From positions 25,349 to 89,348 of the forward strand of contig DAISJM010000009.1 in assembly GCA_036821485.1 (NCBI GenBank): a stretch of 64,000 bases of DNA, given 5' to 3'. This document shows positions 37,527-46,544 of this stretch, in pieces. A model generated the notes under the pieces. It had not been told where the DNA came from and searched no databases. It worked only from the letters and a program-made list of their open reading frames with translations. The translations under genes were made by a program, and so were the position numbers. Every line of letters starts with the position of its first letter. Position 1 is the stretch's first letter. The stretch comes from DAISJM01 sp036821485 (lineage in GTDB: Bacteria > Verrucomicrobiota > Kiritimatiellia > CAIQIC01 > JAGNIJ01).

Positions 37527-38612
37527 ATGACAGACCCAAGAGTTGAACAACTGGCCAAGGTTCTCGTCCACTACAGCATCCACGCGAAACCCCGCGAAAT
37601 CATTGCCGTGGATGGCTCCTCAGCCGCCGAGCCCCTCATCCTCGCGGTCTACGAACAGCTCATCCGCGCAGGCGCCTACCCCTTCGTCCGCATGTCACCC
37701 GACGGCGCAGCACAGGTGTTCTTCCAGCACGGCAAGCCGCACCATTTCGACCGCATCACGCCGCTTCAGAAGTCGATCGTCGATCACCTCGACGGCTCGA
37801 TCTACATCGATTCCAGTTCCAACACTCGCGCGCTCTCGGGCGTGGATCCGAAGAAGCAGGCGCGTGTGTCGCGCGCGTCGAAGCCGCTGCGCGAAAAAAT
37901 GATGAAGAAGAAATGGAACCTCACGCTCTTCCCCACGCAGGCCTATGCGCAGGATGCCGAGATGAGCCTCCGCGATTTCGAGGACTTCGTCTACCATGCC
38001 ACGTTTGCCGATCAGAAGGATCCCGTCGCCGCATGGAAGAAGCTCGCGGCGCGACAACAGAAGCTGATTGGAAAACTGCGCGGCGCGAAACAGGTCCGGA
38101 TCGTCGGACCCGAGACCGACCTCACGCTCTCGGTGAAAGGCCGTACCTTCATCAACTCGTCCGGCCACCACAACATGCCGTGCGGCGAAATCTTCACCGG
38201 CCCCGTCGAAAATTCCGCCGAGGGCCACATCCGCTACGACTACCCCGTGTGCCACGCAGGCCGCGAAGTGGACGGCGTCCGTCTCGTCTTCCGGAAAGGT
38301 AAAGTGGTCGAGGCGTCCGCCGAAAAGAACGAGAAGTTCCTGCTCACGATGCTCGACATGGACCCCGGCGCGCGGTTCCTCGGCGAACTCGGCATCGGCA
38401 CGAATTACGGCATCCAGCGATTCATCAAGAATATCCTGTTCGATGAGAAGATCGGCGGCAGCATCCACCTCGCCCTCGGCCAGTCCTACGAGGAAACCGG
38501 CGGGAAGAATCAGTCGTCCCTGCATTGGGATATGATCAAGGACCTGCGCAAGGGCGGCGCGCTCTACGTGGACGGCAAGCTGTTCCAGAAGAACGGCAAA
38601 TTCGTTGGGTAG
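37527..38612 (+). CDS. M29-family aminopeptidase
   Basis: The 361-residue protein has the thermophilic aminopeptidase (M29) features: NMPCGEIFTGPVE with a metal-binding Glu, the following EGHIRYDYP, ELGIGTNYGI, and SSLHWDMIKDLRKGG near the C-terminus with His and Asp ligands. Members use two metal ions to remove N-terminal residues in the cytoplasm. GGAGG lies about ten bases before the ATG. A TATAGT at 37495-37500 could be the -10 box of a local promoter, but no good -35 is seen. Confidence 0.92.
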   Translation: MTDPRVEQLAKVLVHYSIHAKPREIIAVDGSSAAEPLILAVYEQLIRAGAYPFVRMSPDGAAQVFFQHGKPHHFDRITPLQKSIVDHLDGSIYIDSSSNTRALSGVDPKKQARVSRASKPLREKMMKKKWNLTLFPTQAYAQDAEMSLRDFEDFVYHATFADQKDPVAAWKKLAARQQKLIGKLRGAKQVRIVGPETDLTLSVKGRTFINSSGHHNMPCGEIFTGPVENSAEGHIRYDYPVCHAGREVDGVRLVFRKGKVVEASAEKNEKFLLTMLDMDPGARFLGELGIGTNYGIQRFIKNILFDEKIGGSIHLALGQSYEETGGKNQSSLHWDMIKDLRKGGALYVDGKLFQKNGKFVG

Positions 38613-38729
38613 CAGGCAGGGACAACTCGCCGAGCCGTCCGCTCCCAGAATCTGACCGCCCAATCTCTTCAAATCCGCCACTGCGGGCAGGCTTGGAAAA
38701 CTTTCGCCTTTACCCTATCATGCGCGGGC

Positions 38730-40391
38730 ATGAAAAACCGGGTGCGGCAGGTCCTTGGCCTGTTGGGAGCAGCAACGCTCTTCACCGCTCTCGCCATCAT
38801 CTACTCCTGGCCCCTCGCACTCCACATCGCGCACCGGCTTGACCGCTTCGGCGACCCGCAACTCAACGCGTGGATCATCTCGTGGAACCTGCACGCCTTT
38901 TTCACGCCCGGCGTCTCGCTCTGGGATGCCAACATCTTCTACCCGCATCTGAACACGCTGACGTACTCAGAGAATCTTCTCTTCCCCAGCGCGCTGATGA
39001 TCCCTGTCCGACTCCTGACCGACAACCCGGTGCTGATCTACAACATCGCATGGCTGGCCGGCATGGTGCTCACCGCGCTCGGCGCCTTCGCGCTGGCCCG
39101 CTACCTCACCCACTCGACGCTTGCCGGCATCATCGCCGGCATCATCTACGCGTGCTGCCCTTTCCGCATCACCATGGCCGCTCAAATCCAATCCCAATAC
39201 ACGCTCTGGTGCCCGCTCGCCGTATTGTTCACGCTGATCTACTTCGACCAAGCCGACCGCGCCATGCGCCGGTGCTTCGCTCTGCTCGCGGGGGCCGTGT
39301 GTCTCGCCGCACAGTTTCTCTCCAACATGTACGCGTTCATGTTCGTCAGCGTAACGCTTCCGCTCGTGCAGGGCATCCGCCTCGTCAGCACCCCGCATCG
39401 TCGCCGCGCGCTGATCGAGCTTGCCGCGTTCTGGATCGTCGTCGGACTCCTGCTCATGCCCGTACTGTTTCCCTACCTCCGGTTCCGCGAGGAAATGCAT
39501 TTCGAGCGGACAGAACGCGAGGCCATCCTCTACTCAGCTCGGGTGGCGTCGTTCTTTGCGTGGAACAGCCGCAACCTCTGGTTCGGCCGCACGGCGACAC
39601 TGACCGACAACGGACTCGCGCTCTCGCCAGGCCTCATCGCTGCACTGCTCGCCATTGCCCCCTTCTTCCTGCGCCGTCGCTCGCCCACGCCGCGCGACTG
39701 GACCTCGCCCACGGTCATCTTTGCAGCAATGACGTTCTTCGGCACCGTTCTTGCGCTCGGACCGCGCATCACGTTCTTCGATCACCACGTCGGCCCCGGA
39801 CCCTACGACCTGCTCTATAGGTTCGTGCCCGGCTTCGATGACCTCCGCGTACCCGCACGCTTTGTCGCCATCATGATGCTGGGCATCGCCATGCTCGGGG
39901 CGATGAATACCCGGCGCCTGCTCGCAACCATCCGCAGCCCTGTCGTACGCGCCTGCGCGGGCTGCGCCCTCATCGCACTCGTGGCCATCGAATACATTAA
40001 CCGTCCGAACACTCTGAAGTACCGCTACGAGCCGGCCGAGGAGTACGAGTGGCTCAAGGATGCGCCACCCGGCGCCGTACTGGAATGGCCTATCCCGCGC
40101 CATGAGATCGATCGGTGGAGCGAAGCATCGCGCATGCTCCATTCGACGACACATTGGAAGCCGCTCTTCAATGGCTACAGCGGATTCACCCCACCACAAC
40201 ACGCGGCCATGATCGACGAATTGGCGGGATGGCCCGACGACCGCGCACTCCGCGCGATCACGCAACTGAAGATCGCTTACGTGGTAGGCCACAAGCTGAA
40301 CAATGCAAAGAAGGCGGAATGCGAGGCACGGATGAACAAGCTCGCGGACTTCGGCCGCACCTGCATCTTCGCACCGAGACCTGCCCCGTAG
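38730..40391 (+). CDS. Polytopic membrane protein resembling GT-C glycosyltransferases
   Basis: The 553-residue protein has about ten hydrophobic segments over residues 1-410, then a soluble C-terminal region of about 130 residues. The first large loop (LDRFGDPQLNAWIISWN) has the acidic residue placement seen in GT-C-type lipid-sugar-dependent glycosyltransferases. No closer assignment is possible. It ends 21 bp before metG in convergent orientation. Confidence 0.75.
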   Translation: MKNRVRQVLGLLGAATLFTALAIIYSWPLALHIAHRLDRFGDPQLNAWIISWNLHAFFTPGVSLWDANIFYPHLNTLTYSENLLFPSALMIPVRLLTDNPVLIYNIAWLAGMVLTALGAFALARYLTHSTLAGIIAGIIYACCPFRITMAAQIQSQYTLWCPLAVLFTLIYFDQADRAMRRCFALLAGAVCLAAQFLSNMYAFMFVSVTLPLVQGIRLVSTPHRRRALIELAAFWIVVGLLLMPVLFPYLRFREEMHFERTEREAILYSARVASFFAWNSRNLWFGRTATLTDNGLALSPGLIAALLAIAPFFLRRRSPTPRDWTSPTVIFAAMTFFGTVLALGPRITFFDHHVGPGPYDLLYRFVPGFDDLRVPARFVAIMMLGIAMLGAMNTRRLLATIRSPVVRACAGCALIALVAIEYINRPNTLKYRYEPAEEYEWLKDAPPGAVLEWPIPRHEIDRWSEASRMLHSTTHWKPLFNGYSGFTPPQHAAMIDELAGWPDDRALRAITQLKIAYVVGHKLNNAKKAECEARMNKLADFGRTCIFAPRPAP

Positions 40392-40412
40392 CCGCAACCG
40401 CTGGCCGCAGCC

Positions 40413-42419
40413 CTACTTCACCGTCGCGCCGCTGGAAAGATCCCCGTCGACCGTGACAATCCGCATCGCCTCGCCTTTGCTCGCGGCCAGCAGCATGCCT
40501 TGTGATTCCACGCCGCGAATCGTCGCCGGCTTCAGGTTGGCCACCACCACCACCGTGCGGCCCACCAGCTTCTCCGGCTCGTAATGCATCGCGATGCCGG
40601 CAACAATCTGCCGCCGCTCCTCGCCCATCAACACCTCGAGCCGCAACAGCTTGGTGGCCCCGGGCACCTTCTCGGCCACCATGACCTTCGCCGTCCGCAA
40701 CTGGACCTTGGTGAAATCGCCAAACTCGATCAGCCCCGGCACGCCCGCTGCAGCGGGAGCGGCCGCAGGAGCCGGCGCAGCCGCAGGAGCCGACGCAGCC
40801 GCAACGGCTGCCGGCTTCTTCTCCTGCACGGAAGCCGCAGGCTTCTTCGCATCCTGTGCCACCAGCTCAAGCTGCTGGCCGGCCTCGGCACGCGGGAAGA
40901 GCGAACCGATCTCTTTGATCTCCGTCCCCGGCACCAGCAAACCCCAGACCTTCAACTGCGCCAGGTTCGGTCTCGGATCCTTGATGCCCAGCGCACGGCG
41001 CAGGATCGCCATCTTGTCGGGCATGACCGGATACAACAACCCGGCTGCAACCCGCAGCGATTCCACCGCCGTGTAAAGCGTCGTATGCAGCGGCGTCTTG
41101 TCGGCCGCCTTCGCCTGCGTCCACGGTTGCTTCAACTCGAGGTAACGGTTGATCGCGCGCACGGCTGTAATCGTTCCGGTCACGCCCTCGTTGAGTTTCA
41201 TCTCGGCGACTGCCTTCTCCATGCCGGTGACCGCCGCGCCGATGATGCCCCACACTTCCTTCTCTTCCGCGCCGCTCAAGGCATCCGCCGCAGCGGCCGG
41301 AATCCGCCCGCCGCAATAACGCGTAATCATGTTCAGCAGGCGGCTCAGCAGATTGCCAAGATCGTTCGCGAGGTCGGCGTTGAACCGCCGGAGGAAAGCA
41401 TCCTCCGTAAAACTCGCGTCCTGACCGAGCACCATTTCCGCCACGACGAAATAGCGGAAAGCGTCGATGCCGAACTTCTCGATCATGTCCATCGGGTTGA
41501 CGACGTTGCCGAGCGACTTGCTCATCTTGCTGTCGCCCGAGAGCCACCAGCCGTGCGCAAAAATCGTCTCCGGCTGCTCCACGCCCATCGCCTTCAGCAT
41601 CGTCGGCCAATAGACCGTGTGCGTCGTAAGGATGTCCTTGCCGATCAGGTGATACGAAGCGGGCCACCACTTCTTGAACATCGCCTCGTCCGAGAGGTAG
41701 CCGACGCCGCTGATGTAGTTCACCAGCGCGTCGAACCAGACGTAGCACACATAGTCGCGGTCGAACGGCAAATCGATGCCCCACCCCATGCGCGTCTTCG
41801 GGCGCGAGATGCACAGATCCTGCAGCGGCTTCTTGAGGAAGCCCAGCGTCTCGTTGCGCCGGTAATCCGGCTGGATGAATTTCGGGTTGTCCTGGATGTA
41901 CTGGATCAGCCAATCCTGGTACTTGCTCATCCGGAAGAAGTAGTTCGCTTCCTTGATCCGCTCCACCGGCCGGTGACAGTCGGGACACTTCCCGTCGTCC
42001 AAGTCCTTCTCGGTGAAGAATCGCTCATCGGGCACGCAGTACCAGCCATCGTACTCCGACTTGTAAATCTCACCCCGGTCGTAGAGGTCCTGCAGAATCT
42101 TCTGCACCACCTTCTTGTGGCGCTCCTCCGTCGTACGGATGAAATCGTCGTTCGTGATCTTCAGTTTGCGCCACAGGTCCTGAAAACGGACCACCGTCCG
42201 GTCCGCCTGCTGCTGCGGCGTGATCCCTGCCGCGTCGGCCGCCTTCTGAACCTTCTGCCCATGCTCGTCCGTGCCGGTCAGGAAATAGGTCGGCACGCCC
42301 AGCAGGCGATGAAAGCGCGACAGGACATCGCCCAAAATCGTCGTGAAGGCATGCCCGATGTGCGGCTGATCGTTGACGTAGTAAATCGGTGTCGTAACGT
42401 AAAATTTCGTGCGTTCCAT
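40413..42419 (-). CDS. metG: Methionyl-tRNA synthetase
   Basis: The start at 42419 (MERTKFYVTTPIYYVNDQPHIGHAF) gives a 668-residue enzyme with HIGH near residue 22, one zinc knuckle (CPDC), and KMSKS in DSKMSKSLGN. After an Ala/Pro-rich linker (about 530-565) comes a tRNA-binding domain like EMAP II/Arc1p (FGDFTKVQLRTAKVMVAEKV) at the C-terminus, a common bacterial fusion. Confidence 0.97.
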   Translation of the reverse strand: MERTKFYVTTPIYYVNDQPHIGHAFTTILGDVLSRFHRLLGVPTYFLTGTDEHGQKVQKAADAAGITPQQQADRTVVRFQDLWRKLKITNDDFIRTTEERHKKVVQKILQDLYDRGEIYKSEYDGWYCVPDERFFTEKDLDDGKCPDCHRPVERIKEANYFFRMSKYQDWLIQYIQDNPKFIQPDYRRNETLGFLKKPLQDLCISRPKTRMGWGIDLPFDRDYVCYVWFDALVNYISGVGYLSDEAMFKKWWPASYHLIGKDILTTHTVYWPTMLKAMGVEQPETIFAHGWWLSGDSKMSKSLGNVVNPMDMIEKFGIDAFRYFVVAEMVLGQDASFTEDAFLRRFNADLANDLGNLLSRLLNMITRYCGGRIPAAAADALSGAEEKEVWGIIGAAVTGMEKAVAEMKLNEGVTGTITAVRAINRYLELKQPWTQAKAADKTPLHTTLYTAVESLRVAAGLLYPVMPDKMAILRRALGIKDPRPNLAQLKVWGLLVPGTEIKEIGSLFPRAEAGQQLELVAQDAKKPAASVQEKKPAAVAAASAPAAAPAPAAAPAAAGVPGLIEFGDFTKVQLRTAKVMVAEKVPGATKLLRLEVLMGEERRQIVAGIAMHYEPEKLVGRTVVVVANLKPATIRGVESQGMLLAASKGEAMRIVTVDGDLSSGATVK

Positions 42420-42486
42420 AACCCCTCTCAATGTCGCGCCATTATAGAGGCATCCCCCGCGGAATCAAACGAATGTGCGCCGCCAT

Positions 42487-42540
42487 AGTTTTCCAATCCT
42501 TGGAAAATTGTGTTACGATTTTTCCAAGGATTGGAAAACT
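42487..42540. repeat. Perfect 21-bp inverted repeat made of two TTTTCCAA palindromes
   Basis: The arms at 42487-42507 and 42520-42540 are exact reverse complements separated by 12 bases. Each arm contains TTTTCCAATCCTTGGAAAA or its complement, itself a palindrome around a 3-base centre. The pair lies between divergent metG and the YbhB-type gene, ending a few bases before that gene's GGGAGG ribosome site. It looks like a double operator, though it could also fold as a long hairpin in mRNA. Confidence 0.9.
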
Positions 42541-42556
42541 CCACCGGGAGGCTGCC

Positions 42557-43018
42557 ATGATCATGGAACTGACCGTTCTGAGCGCCGCGTTTACCATGGG
42601 CGCGGCAATTCCCCAGAAGTACTGCTGCACCACCATCTCGCCGCCGCTGGCTTGGAGCCAGGTCCCGCCCGGCACGAAAAGCATCACCGTCATCTGCGAT
42701 GACCCCGACGCACCATCCGGCGACTGGGTTCACTGGGTGCTCTTCAATCTGCCGCCGGAGACCACGCAACTTGCCGCAGGCCAACCGCCCGGCGAGTCGC
42801 TGCCTAACGGCGCTGTGCAAGGTGTGAACGATTACGATCTCAACGGCTACAACGGCCCCTGCCCGCCGCCGGGCAAATCCCACCGCTATTTCTTCAAGGT
42901 CTTCGCACTGGATACCCGGCTTGATCTCGCAGCCACCGCAACCAAGGCCGACATCGTCGAGGCGATGCGCGGCCACATCCTCGCACAAGGTCATCTGATG
43001 GGAACCTTTCGGAGGTAG
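42557..43018 (+). CDS. YbhB/YbcL-family (PEBP-like) protein
   Basis: The start at 42557 follows GGGAGG; the frame is open further back only through the inverted repeat. The 153-residue protein has the family signature ICDDPDAPSGDWVHWVLFNLP, then YNGPCPPPGKSHRYFFKVFAL and a final GHLMGTF. These are bacterial relatives of the Raf kinase inhibitor/phosphatidylethanolamine-binding proteins. Their role in bacteria is not settled. Confidence 0.93.
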   Translation: MIMELTVLSAAFTMGAAIPQKYCCTTISPPLAWSQVPPGTKSITVICDDPDAPSGDWVHWVLFNLPPETTQLAAGQPPGESLPNGAVQGVNDYDLNGYNGPCPPPGKSHRYFFKVFALDTRLDLAATATKADIVEAMRGHILAQGHLMGTFRR

Positions 43019-43039
43019 GGCCCGCTCTCCGAGCGGGCC
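43019..43039 (+). repeat. Hairpin immediately after the YbhB-type gene
   Basis: GGCCCGCTC, a TCC loop and GAGCGGGCC form a perfect 9-bp stem that begins right after the stop codon. It has no U tract. Confidence 0.7.
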
Positions 43040-43058
43040 GTGACATTCGAAGTATAGC

Positions 43059-43077
43059 AGCGGCTCTATGAGCCGCT
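43059..43077 (+). repeat. Second hairpin before the cupin gene
   Basis: AGCGGCTC, a TAT loop and GAGCCGCT form a perfect 8-bp stem 20 bases after the first hairpin. Both share the GCTC-N3-GAGC centre with different flanks. It ends nine bases before the cupin AGGAG site. Confidence 0.7.
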
Positions 43078-43098
43078 TGATCCAGGAGAACCAACGTC

Positions 43099-43452
43099 AT
43101 GTACATCAAACACAGCAACGCCGTCCCCGCCGAGGAAGTCAAAGCCGGAAAGACCACGACCCGCCAGGTGCTGATCGGCCCGGACGAGGCACCGCATTTC
43201 GCGATGCGCCGATTCATCATGCAGCCGGGCGGCGGCATGCCCAATCACACCAACACGGTCGAGCACGAGCAGTACATCCTGCGCGGCGCGGCCAGAGTCG
43301 GCATCGGAGACAAGGTGTTCGAAGTGAAACAAGGCGATGTGGTCTTCATCCCAGCCGGCATCCCGCACTGGTACCAGGCCACCAGCACCGAGCCCTTCGA
43401 ATTCCTCTGCCTCGTCCCCAACCTGCCGGACAAAACGGAGATTCTGAAATAG
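43099..43452 (+). CDS. Cupin-domain protein
   Basis: This 117-residue protein is a single cupin beta barrel with the two metal motifs PNHTNTVEHEQYILRG and FIPAGIPHWYQ. It could be a small isomerase, dioxygenase or a sugar-binding sensor. AGGAG precedes the ATG. It is convergent with the AraC regulator, with four bases between the stops. Confidence 0.9.
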   Translation: MYIKHSNAVPAEEVKAGKTTTRQVLIGPDEAPHFAMRRFIMQPGGGMPNHTNTVEHEQYILRGAARVGIGDKVFEVKQGDVVFIPAGIPHWYQATSTEPFEFLCLVPNLPDKTEILK

Positions 43453-43456
43453 CCCG

Positions 43457-44284
43457 CTACTCCCGAACGGCTTTGAGCCACTGCTTCGGCGTCTGGCCAA
43501 CCATCCCGGTGAACACGCGGTAAAACTGCGCGTAGCTGCCGAAGCCGGCTTCGAGCGCAAGGTCCAGTACGCGAATCTCCGGCTTGTCGCGATACAGCGC
43601 AAAGAACTGGCTCACCCGCAGCCGGTTCCGATACTCAGGGATCATCAGCCCTGTCTGTTCCTTGAAGAGCACGCTGAGATAGGACGGCGACATCCCAACC
43701 ACCGCCGCCAACTCGCTGAGCGCCATGTCGTTGGATGGATCGTTCAGCAGCGCCAGCACCCGCTCCAACTTGGGATGCAGGAACTTCTCTCCGGCCACAG
43801 GTTTCGCTTTCACGAACTCGTCCCACAGCGCAAGAAGTGAGAAGTGCAGCCCTTCGTTGAACGCGTCGGCCCTCTCCATCCCGGCCGTTCCGCTGAGAAT
43901 GCCCTGCACCCGCTGCAAGGCCTGGCTGTCCAGCCGCCGGCAGCAATAGGCTCCCGCGTCGCCCGGCTTCGGCACATCACGCCTCCGTTCCCGCCGCAGC
44001 CTGTGCAGGAATTCCGGCTTCCATTCCACGATCCACATCAACATGTCCGATGACCAATCGGACGGCACATGCCACTGGCCCGGCCACAGCCAGATGAGAT
44101 GCCCCGGCAAGAGCGGATACCGCCGATCCTCCAGAAGAACGCTACCCGTGCCCCGCACCACGAGATTCACTTCCAGCGCGTCGTGGCTATGCCACTCGCG
44201 CAGGTACCACCGCTTGTCCGCAAAACGTACCACCACCCCGCCACAACCGGGGTTTGCCTCAAAAGGTGACCGGGTTTCTTGCAT
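43457..44284 (-). CDS. AraC-family transcriptional regulator
   Basis: The N-terminal half is a cupin-like effector domain (LREWHSHDALEVNLVVRGTG, LLPGHLIWLWPGQWH). The C-terminal 95 residues hold two helix-turn-helix motifs: MALSELAAVVGMSPSYLSVL and VLDLALEAGFGSYAQFYRVF. It is divergent from the GH31 gene, 86 bp away, which is the usual place for a sugar-responsive activator of that gene; this is inference. The start is the ATG at 44284, or a GTG directly before it. Confidence 0.93.
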   Translation of the reverse strand: MQETRSPFEANPGCGGVVVRFADKRWYLREWHSHDALEVNLVVRGTGSVLLEDRRYPLLPGHLIWLWPGQWHVPSDWSSDMLMWIVEWKPEFLHRLRRERRRDVPKPGDAGAYCCRRLDSQALQRVQGILSGTAGMERADAFNEGLHFSLLALWDEFVKAKPVAGEKFLHPKLERVLALLNDPSNDMALSELAAVVGMSPSYLSVLFKEQTGLMIPEYRNRLRVSQFFALYRDKPEIRVLDLALEAGFGSYAQFYRVFTGMVGQTPKQWLKAVRE

Positions 44285-44369
44285 CACAAAAAATGATAAC
44301 TAACCGCCCCGGGCATGCAAAGACGAATCTGCGATGCCGTGCAACACTGTACCCATGCATGATCGATCC

Positions 44370-46544
44370 ATGCTGAAGCTTATCGCGACAGGAATCCTCA
44401 CCATGACCACCACGAGTTTCGCCAGCAACATCGTCGGCCGCATCCGCGTTCAAGTACTCGGCCCGCATCTTGTCCGCATCGAGCAACAGGGTCCCGCCGG
44501 GTTCGAGGACCGGGAGACGTTCACGGTCCTCAGAACTTCGGCCGCACCATGCGCTCGCACGGTCACCAGCACCAACGGACGCACCATCATCGCGACTTCC
44601 ACGTTCCGCGTATCCGTCCCCGACGACGCAACTTCATTCGAAGGGGTCCGGATCGAAACGCCCAAGGGTCGGCTCATCAGGAAACTCGTCGCCAAAGATT
44701 TGCAGCGCTCGCCCATGCCGTCGCCCTCCGCATTGCCACCGGTGTGGATCATGGCCGACCGGCCTCGCGTGATCCCCCCGCCGTGGGGCGCGCTGCCACC
44801 GCCAGCCACAAATACGCTCCCTCATTCCGGGTGGGACCTCTCCAATGATGCGCCCGATCTTTACGTCTTCTTCCCCGCAGCCTCGGGTTACACGAAGTTC
44901 CGTTCCGACTTCCTGCACCTGACCGGCCCCATTCCCCTTCCACCGCTCTATGCCTTTGGCCTGTGGTACAGCCGCTACCATCCTTACTCCGAAGACGACT
45001 CGCTCGGCGTCATCAATCGCTTCCACAAGAGCGATATTCCGCTCGATGTCTTTGTCGTCGACACGGATTGGCGCGTCGGCGCGTCCTGCGGTTACGAGGT
45101 CAACACGAACCTGTTCCCCGACATGAAGCGCTTCATCCAACGGGTGCACGTGCAGGGCATGCGCGTCATGTATAACGACCATCCCGAGCCGGTCGGCCAG
45201 CATGCGATGGACCCCAAGGAGCTGCAGTTCCGCCATACGGGACTCGCGTCGCTGCTGGATATCGGGGCGGACATCTGGTGGTTTGATCGCAACTGGCACA
45301 CGCATCTCCAATCGCCGGTCGAAGGATTGAACAAGGAGGTCTGGGGCATGCGGCTCTACCACGACGCCACGCAGGCCCGCCATCCACAGGGCCGGCCACT
45401 GATCATGTCCAACGTGGACGGTATCAACAACGGGCGATTCGAGTACCCGTCACATCCGGCCGCGCACCGTTTCCCAATCTGGTGGACCGGCGACACAGTC
45501 GCGGAATGGGATTACCTGCGCCTCGGCGTTCAGAACGGCGTGGATAGCGGCATCCATTCGCTGCTGCCCTACGTGAACGAGGACCTGACGGGCCATCACG
45601 GTCAGCCGGGCTCCGAATTCTATACCCGGTTCATGCAGTTCGGCGTCTTCTCCCCCATCACCCGCCTGCATTGCACCACCAAGGTCACCCGCTACCCGTG
45701 GCAGTATGACGAGGAGACCGAGCGCATCGTCGGCAATTTCATCCGCCTGCGCTATCGCCTGCTCCCAACCATCTACGCTGCCGCGCACCAGGCCACCGTG
45801 GACGGCACGCCGATCCTGCGCCGTTGCGATCTCGAATGGCCACAGTATCCCGAGGCAAGCGACAACTCCCAGTACCTGTTCGGCAGCGACCTGTTGATCG
45901 CACCCATCCTCGAACCCGGTGACACCAACGGAATCGCACGGCGCTCTGTCTGGATACCCGAGGGTGAATGGATCGACCTGTGGACCGGGCGCGCGATCAA
46001 CGGACCCGCCACCGTTTCCGTTGAGGCACCGATCCAGCGTATGCCGATGTGGGCTCGGCGCGGAGGCATCGTGCTCTCCACACCGCGGACGGGGTTCACC
46101 ACGCACAACAAGTGGAACGAGATCATCCTCGATGCGTATGTGCCGTCGTGCGACAGCTTGACCGTGCGCGAACTCTACGAAGACGATGGCAGCACCACGT
46201 CATACACCAACGGCATCGGCGGGATCACGAAGATCAGTCTGCAGCGCACCGGCGGCCAGGTGACCATGAACATCGATCCCTCGAAGGAGTTCCATAGCTT
46301 CCAAGTGGCCAAGCGCACGTGGATCGTGCGCCTGCATCTGCCCGCCGGAGAAATGGCTGAACCAGTCGCCGACGCAAGCACCACCGTGCTGCAACCGGGC
46401 TGCGGTCCAACCGATGACCTGTTCGCCGGCCCCGGCTCACCGCCACCGTCCGAGGACGGGCTCCTCGTGGAATTCACAATTCGGGACCACACTTCCTCGG
46501 AACCGATCAACCTCGCACTGGAGCAGGCAACATGTACTCGATAA
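44370..46544 (+). CDS. Secreted glycoside hydrolase family 31 enzyme
   Basis: The start at MLKLIATGILTMTTTSFASN (44370) gives a signal peptide; the frame begins 12 codons earlier. The 724-residue product has the GH31 core: LPPLYAFGLWYSRYHPYSEDD, VFVVDTDWR, DIGADIWWFDRNWHTHL around the nucleophile Asp, and FPIWWTGDTVAEWDYL with the acid/base Asp. A C-terminal beta domain follows. GH31 members cleave alpha-glucosides or alpha-xylosides, or transfer sugars; the WWFDRNWH site differs from the common WxDMNE, so the substrate is uncertain. It overlaps the next gene by 13 bases. Confidence 0.93.
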   Translation: MLKLIATGILTMTTTSFASNIVGRIRVQVLGPHLVRIEQQGPAGFEDRETFTVLRTSAAPCARTVTSTNGRTIIATSTFRVSVPDDATSFEGVRIETPKGRLIRKLVAKDLQRSPMPSPSALPPVWIMADRPRVIPPPWGALPPPATNTLPHSGWDLSNDAPDLYVFFPAASGYTKFRSDFLHLTGPIPLPPLYAFGLWYSRYHPYSEDDSLGVINRFHKSDIPLDVFVVDTDWRVGASCGYEVNTNLFPDMKRFIQRVHVQGMRVMYNDHPEPVGQHAMDPKELQFRHTGLASLLDIGADIWWFDRNWHTHLQSPVEGLNKEVWGMRLYHDATQARHPQGRPLIMSNVDGINNGRFEYPSHPAAHRFPIWWTGDTVAEWDYLRLGVQNGVDSGIHSLLPYVNEDLTGHHGQPGSEFYTRFMQFGVFSPITRLHCTTKVTRYPWQYDEETERIVGNFIRLRYRLLPTIYAAAHQATVDGTPILRRCDLEWPQYPEASDNSQYLFGSDLLIAPILEPGDTNGIARRSVWIPEGEWIDLWTGRAINGPATVSVEAPIQRMPMWARRGGIVLSTPRTGFTTHNKWNEIILDAYVPSCDSLTVRELYEDDGSTTSYTNGIGGITKISLQRTGGQVTMNIDPSKEFHSFQVAKRTWIVRLHLPAGEMAEPVADASTTVLQPGCGPTDDLFAGPGSPPPSEDGLLVEFTIRDHTSSEPINLALEQATCTR

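Noticed and set aside
42431..42556. N-terminal extension of the YbhB-type protein through the inverted repeat
   Set aside because: The ATG at 42557 has GGGAGG and matches the family start; the extension is just the palindrome read in frame.
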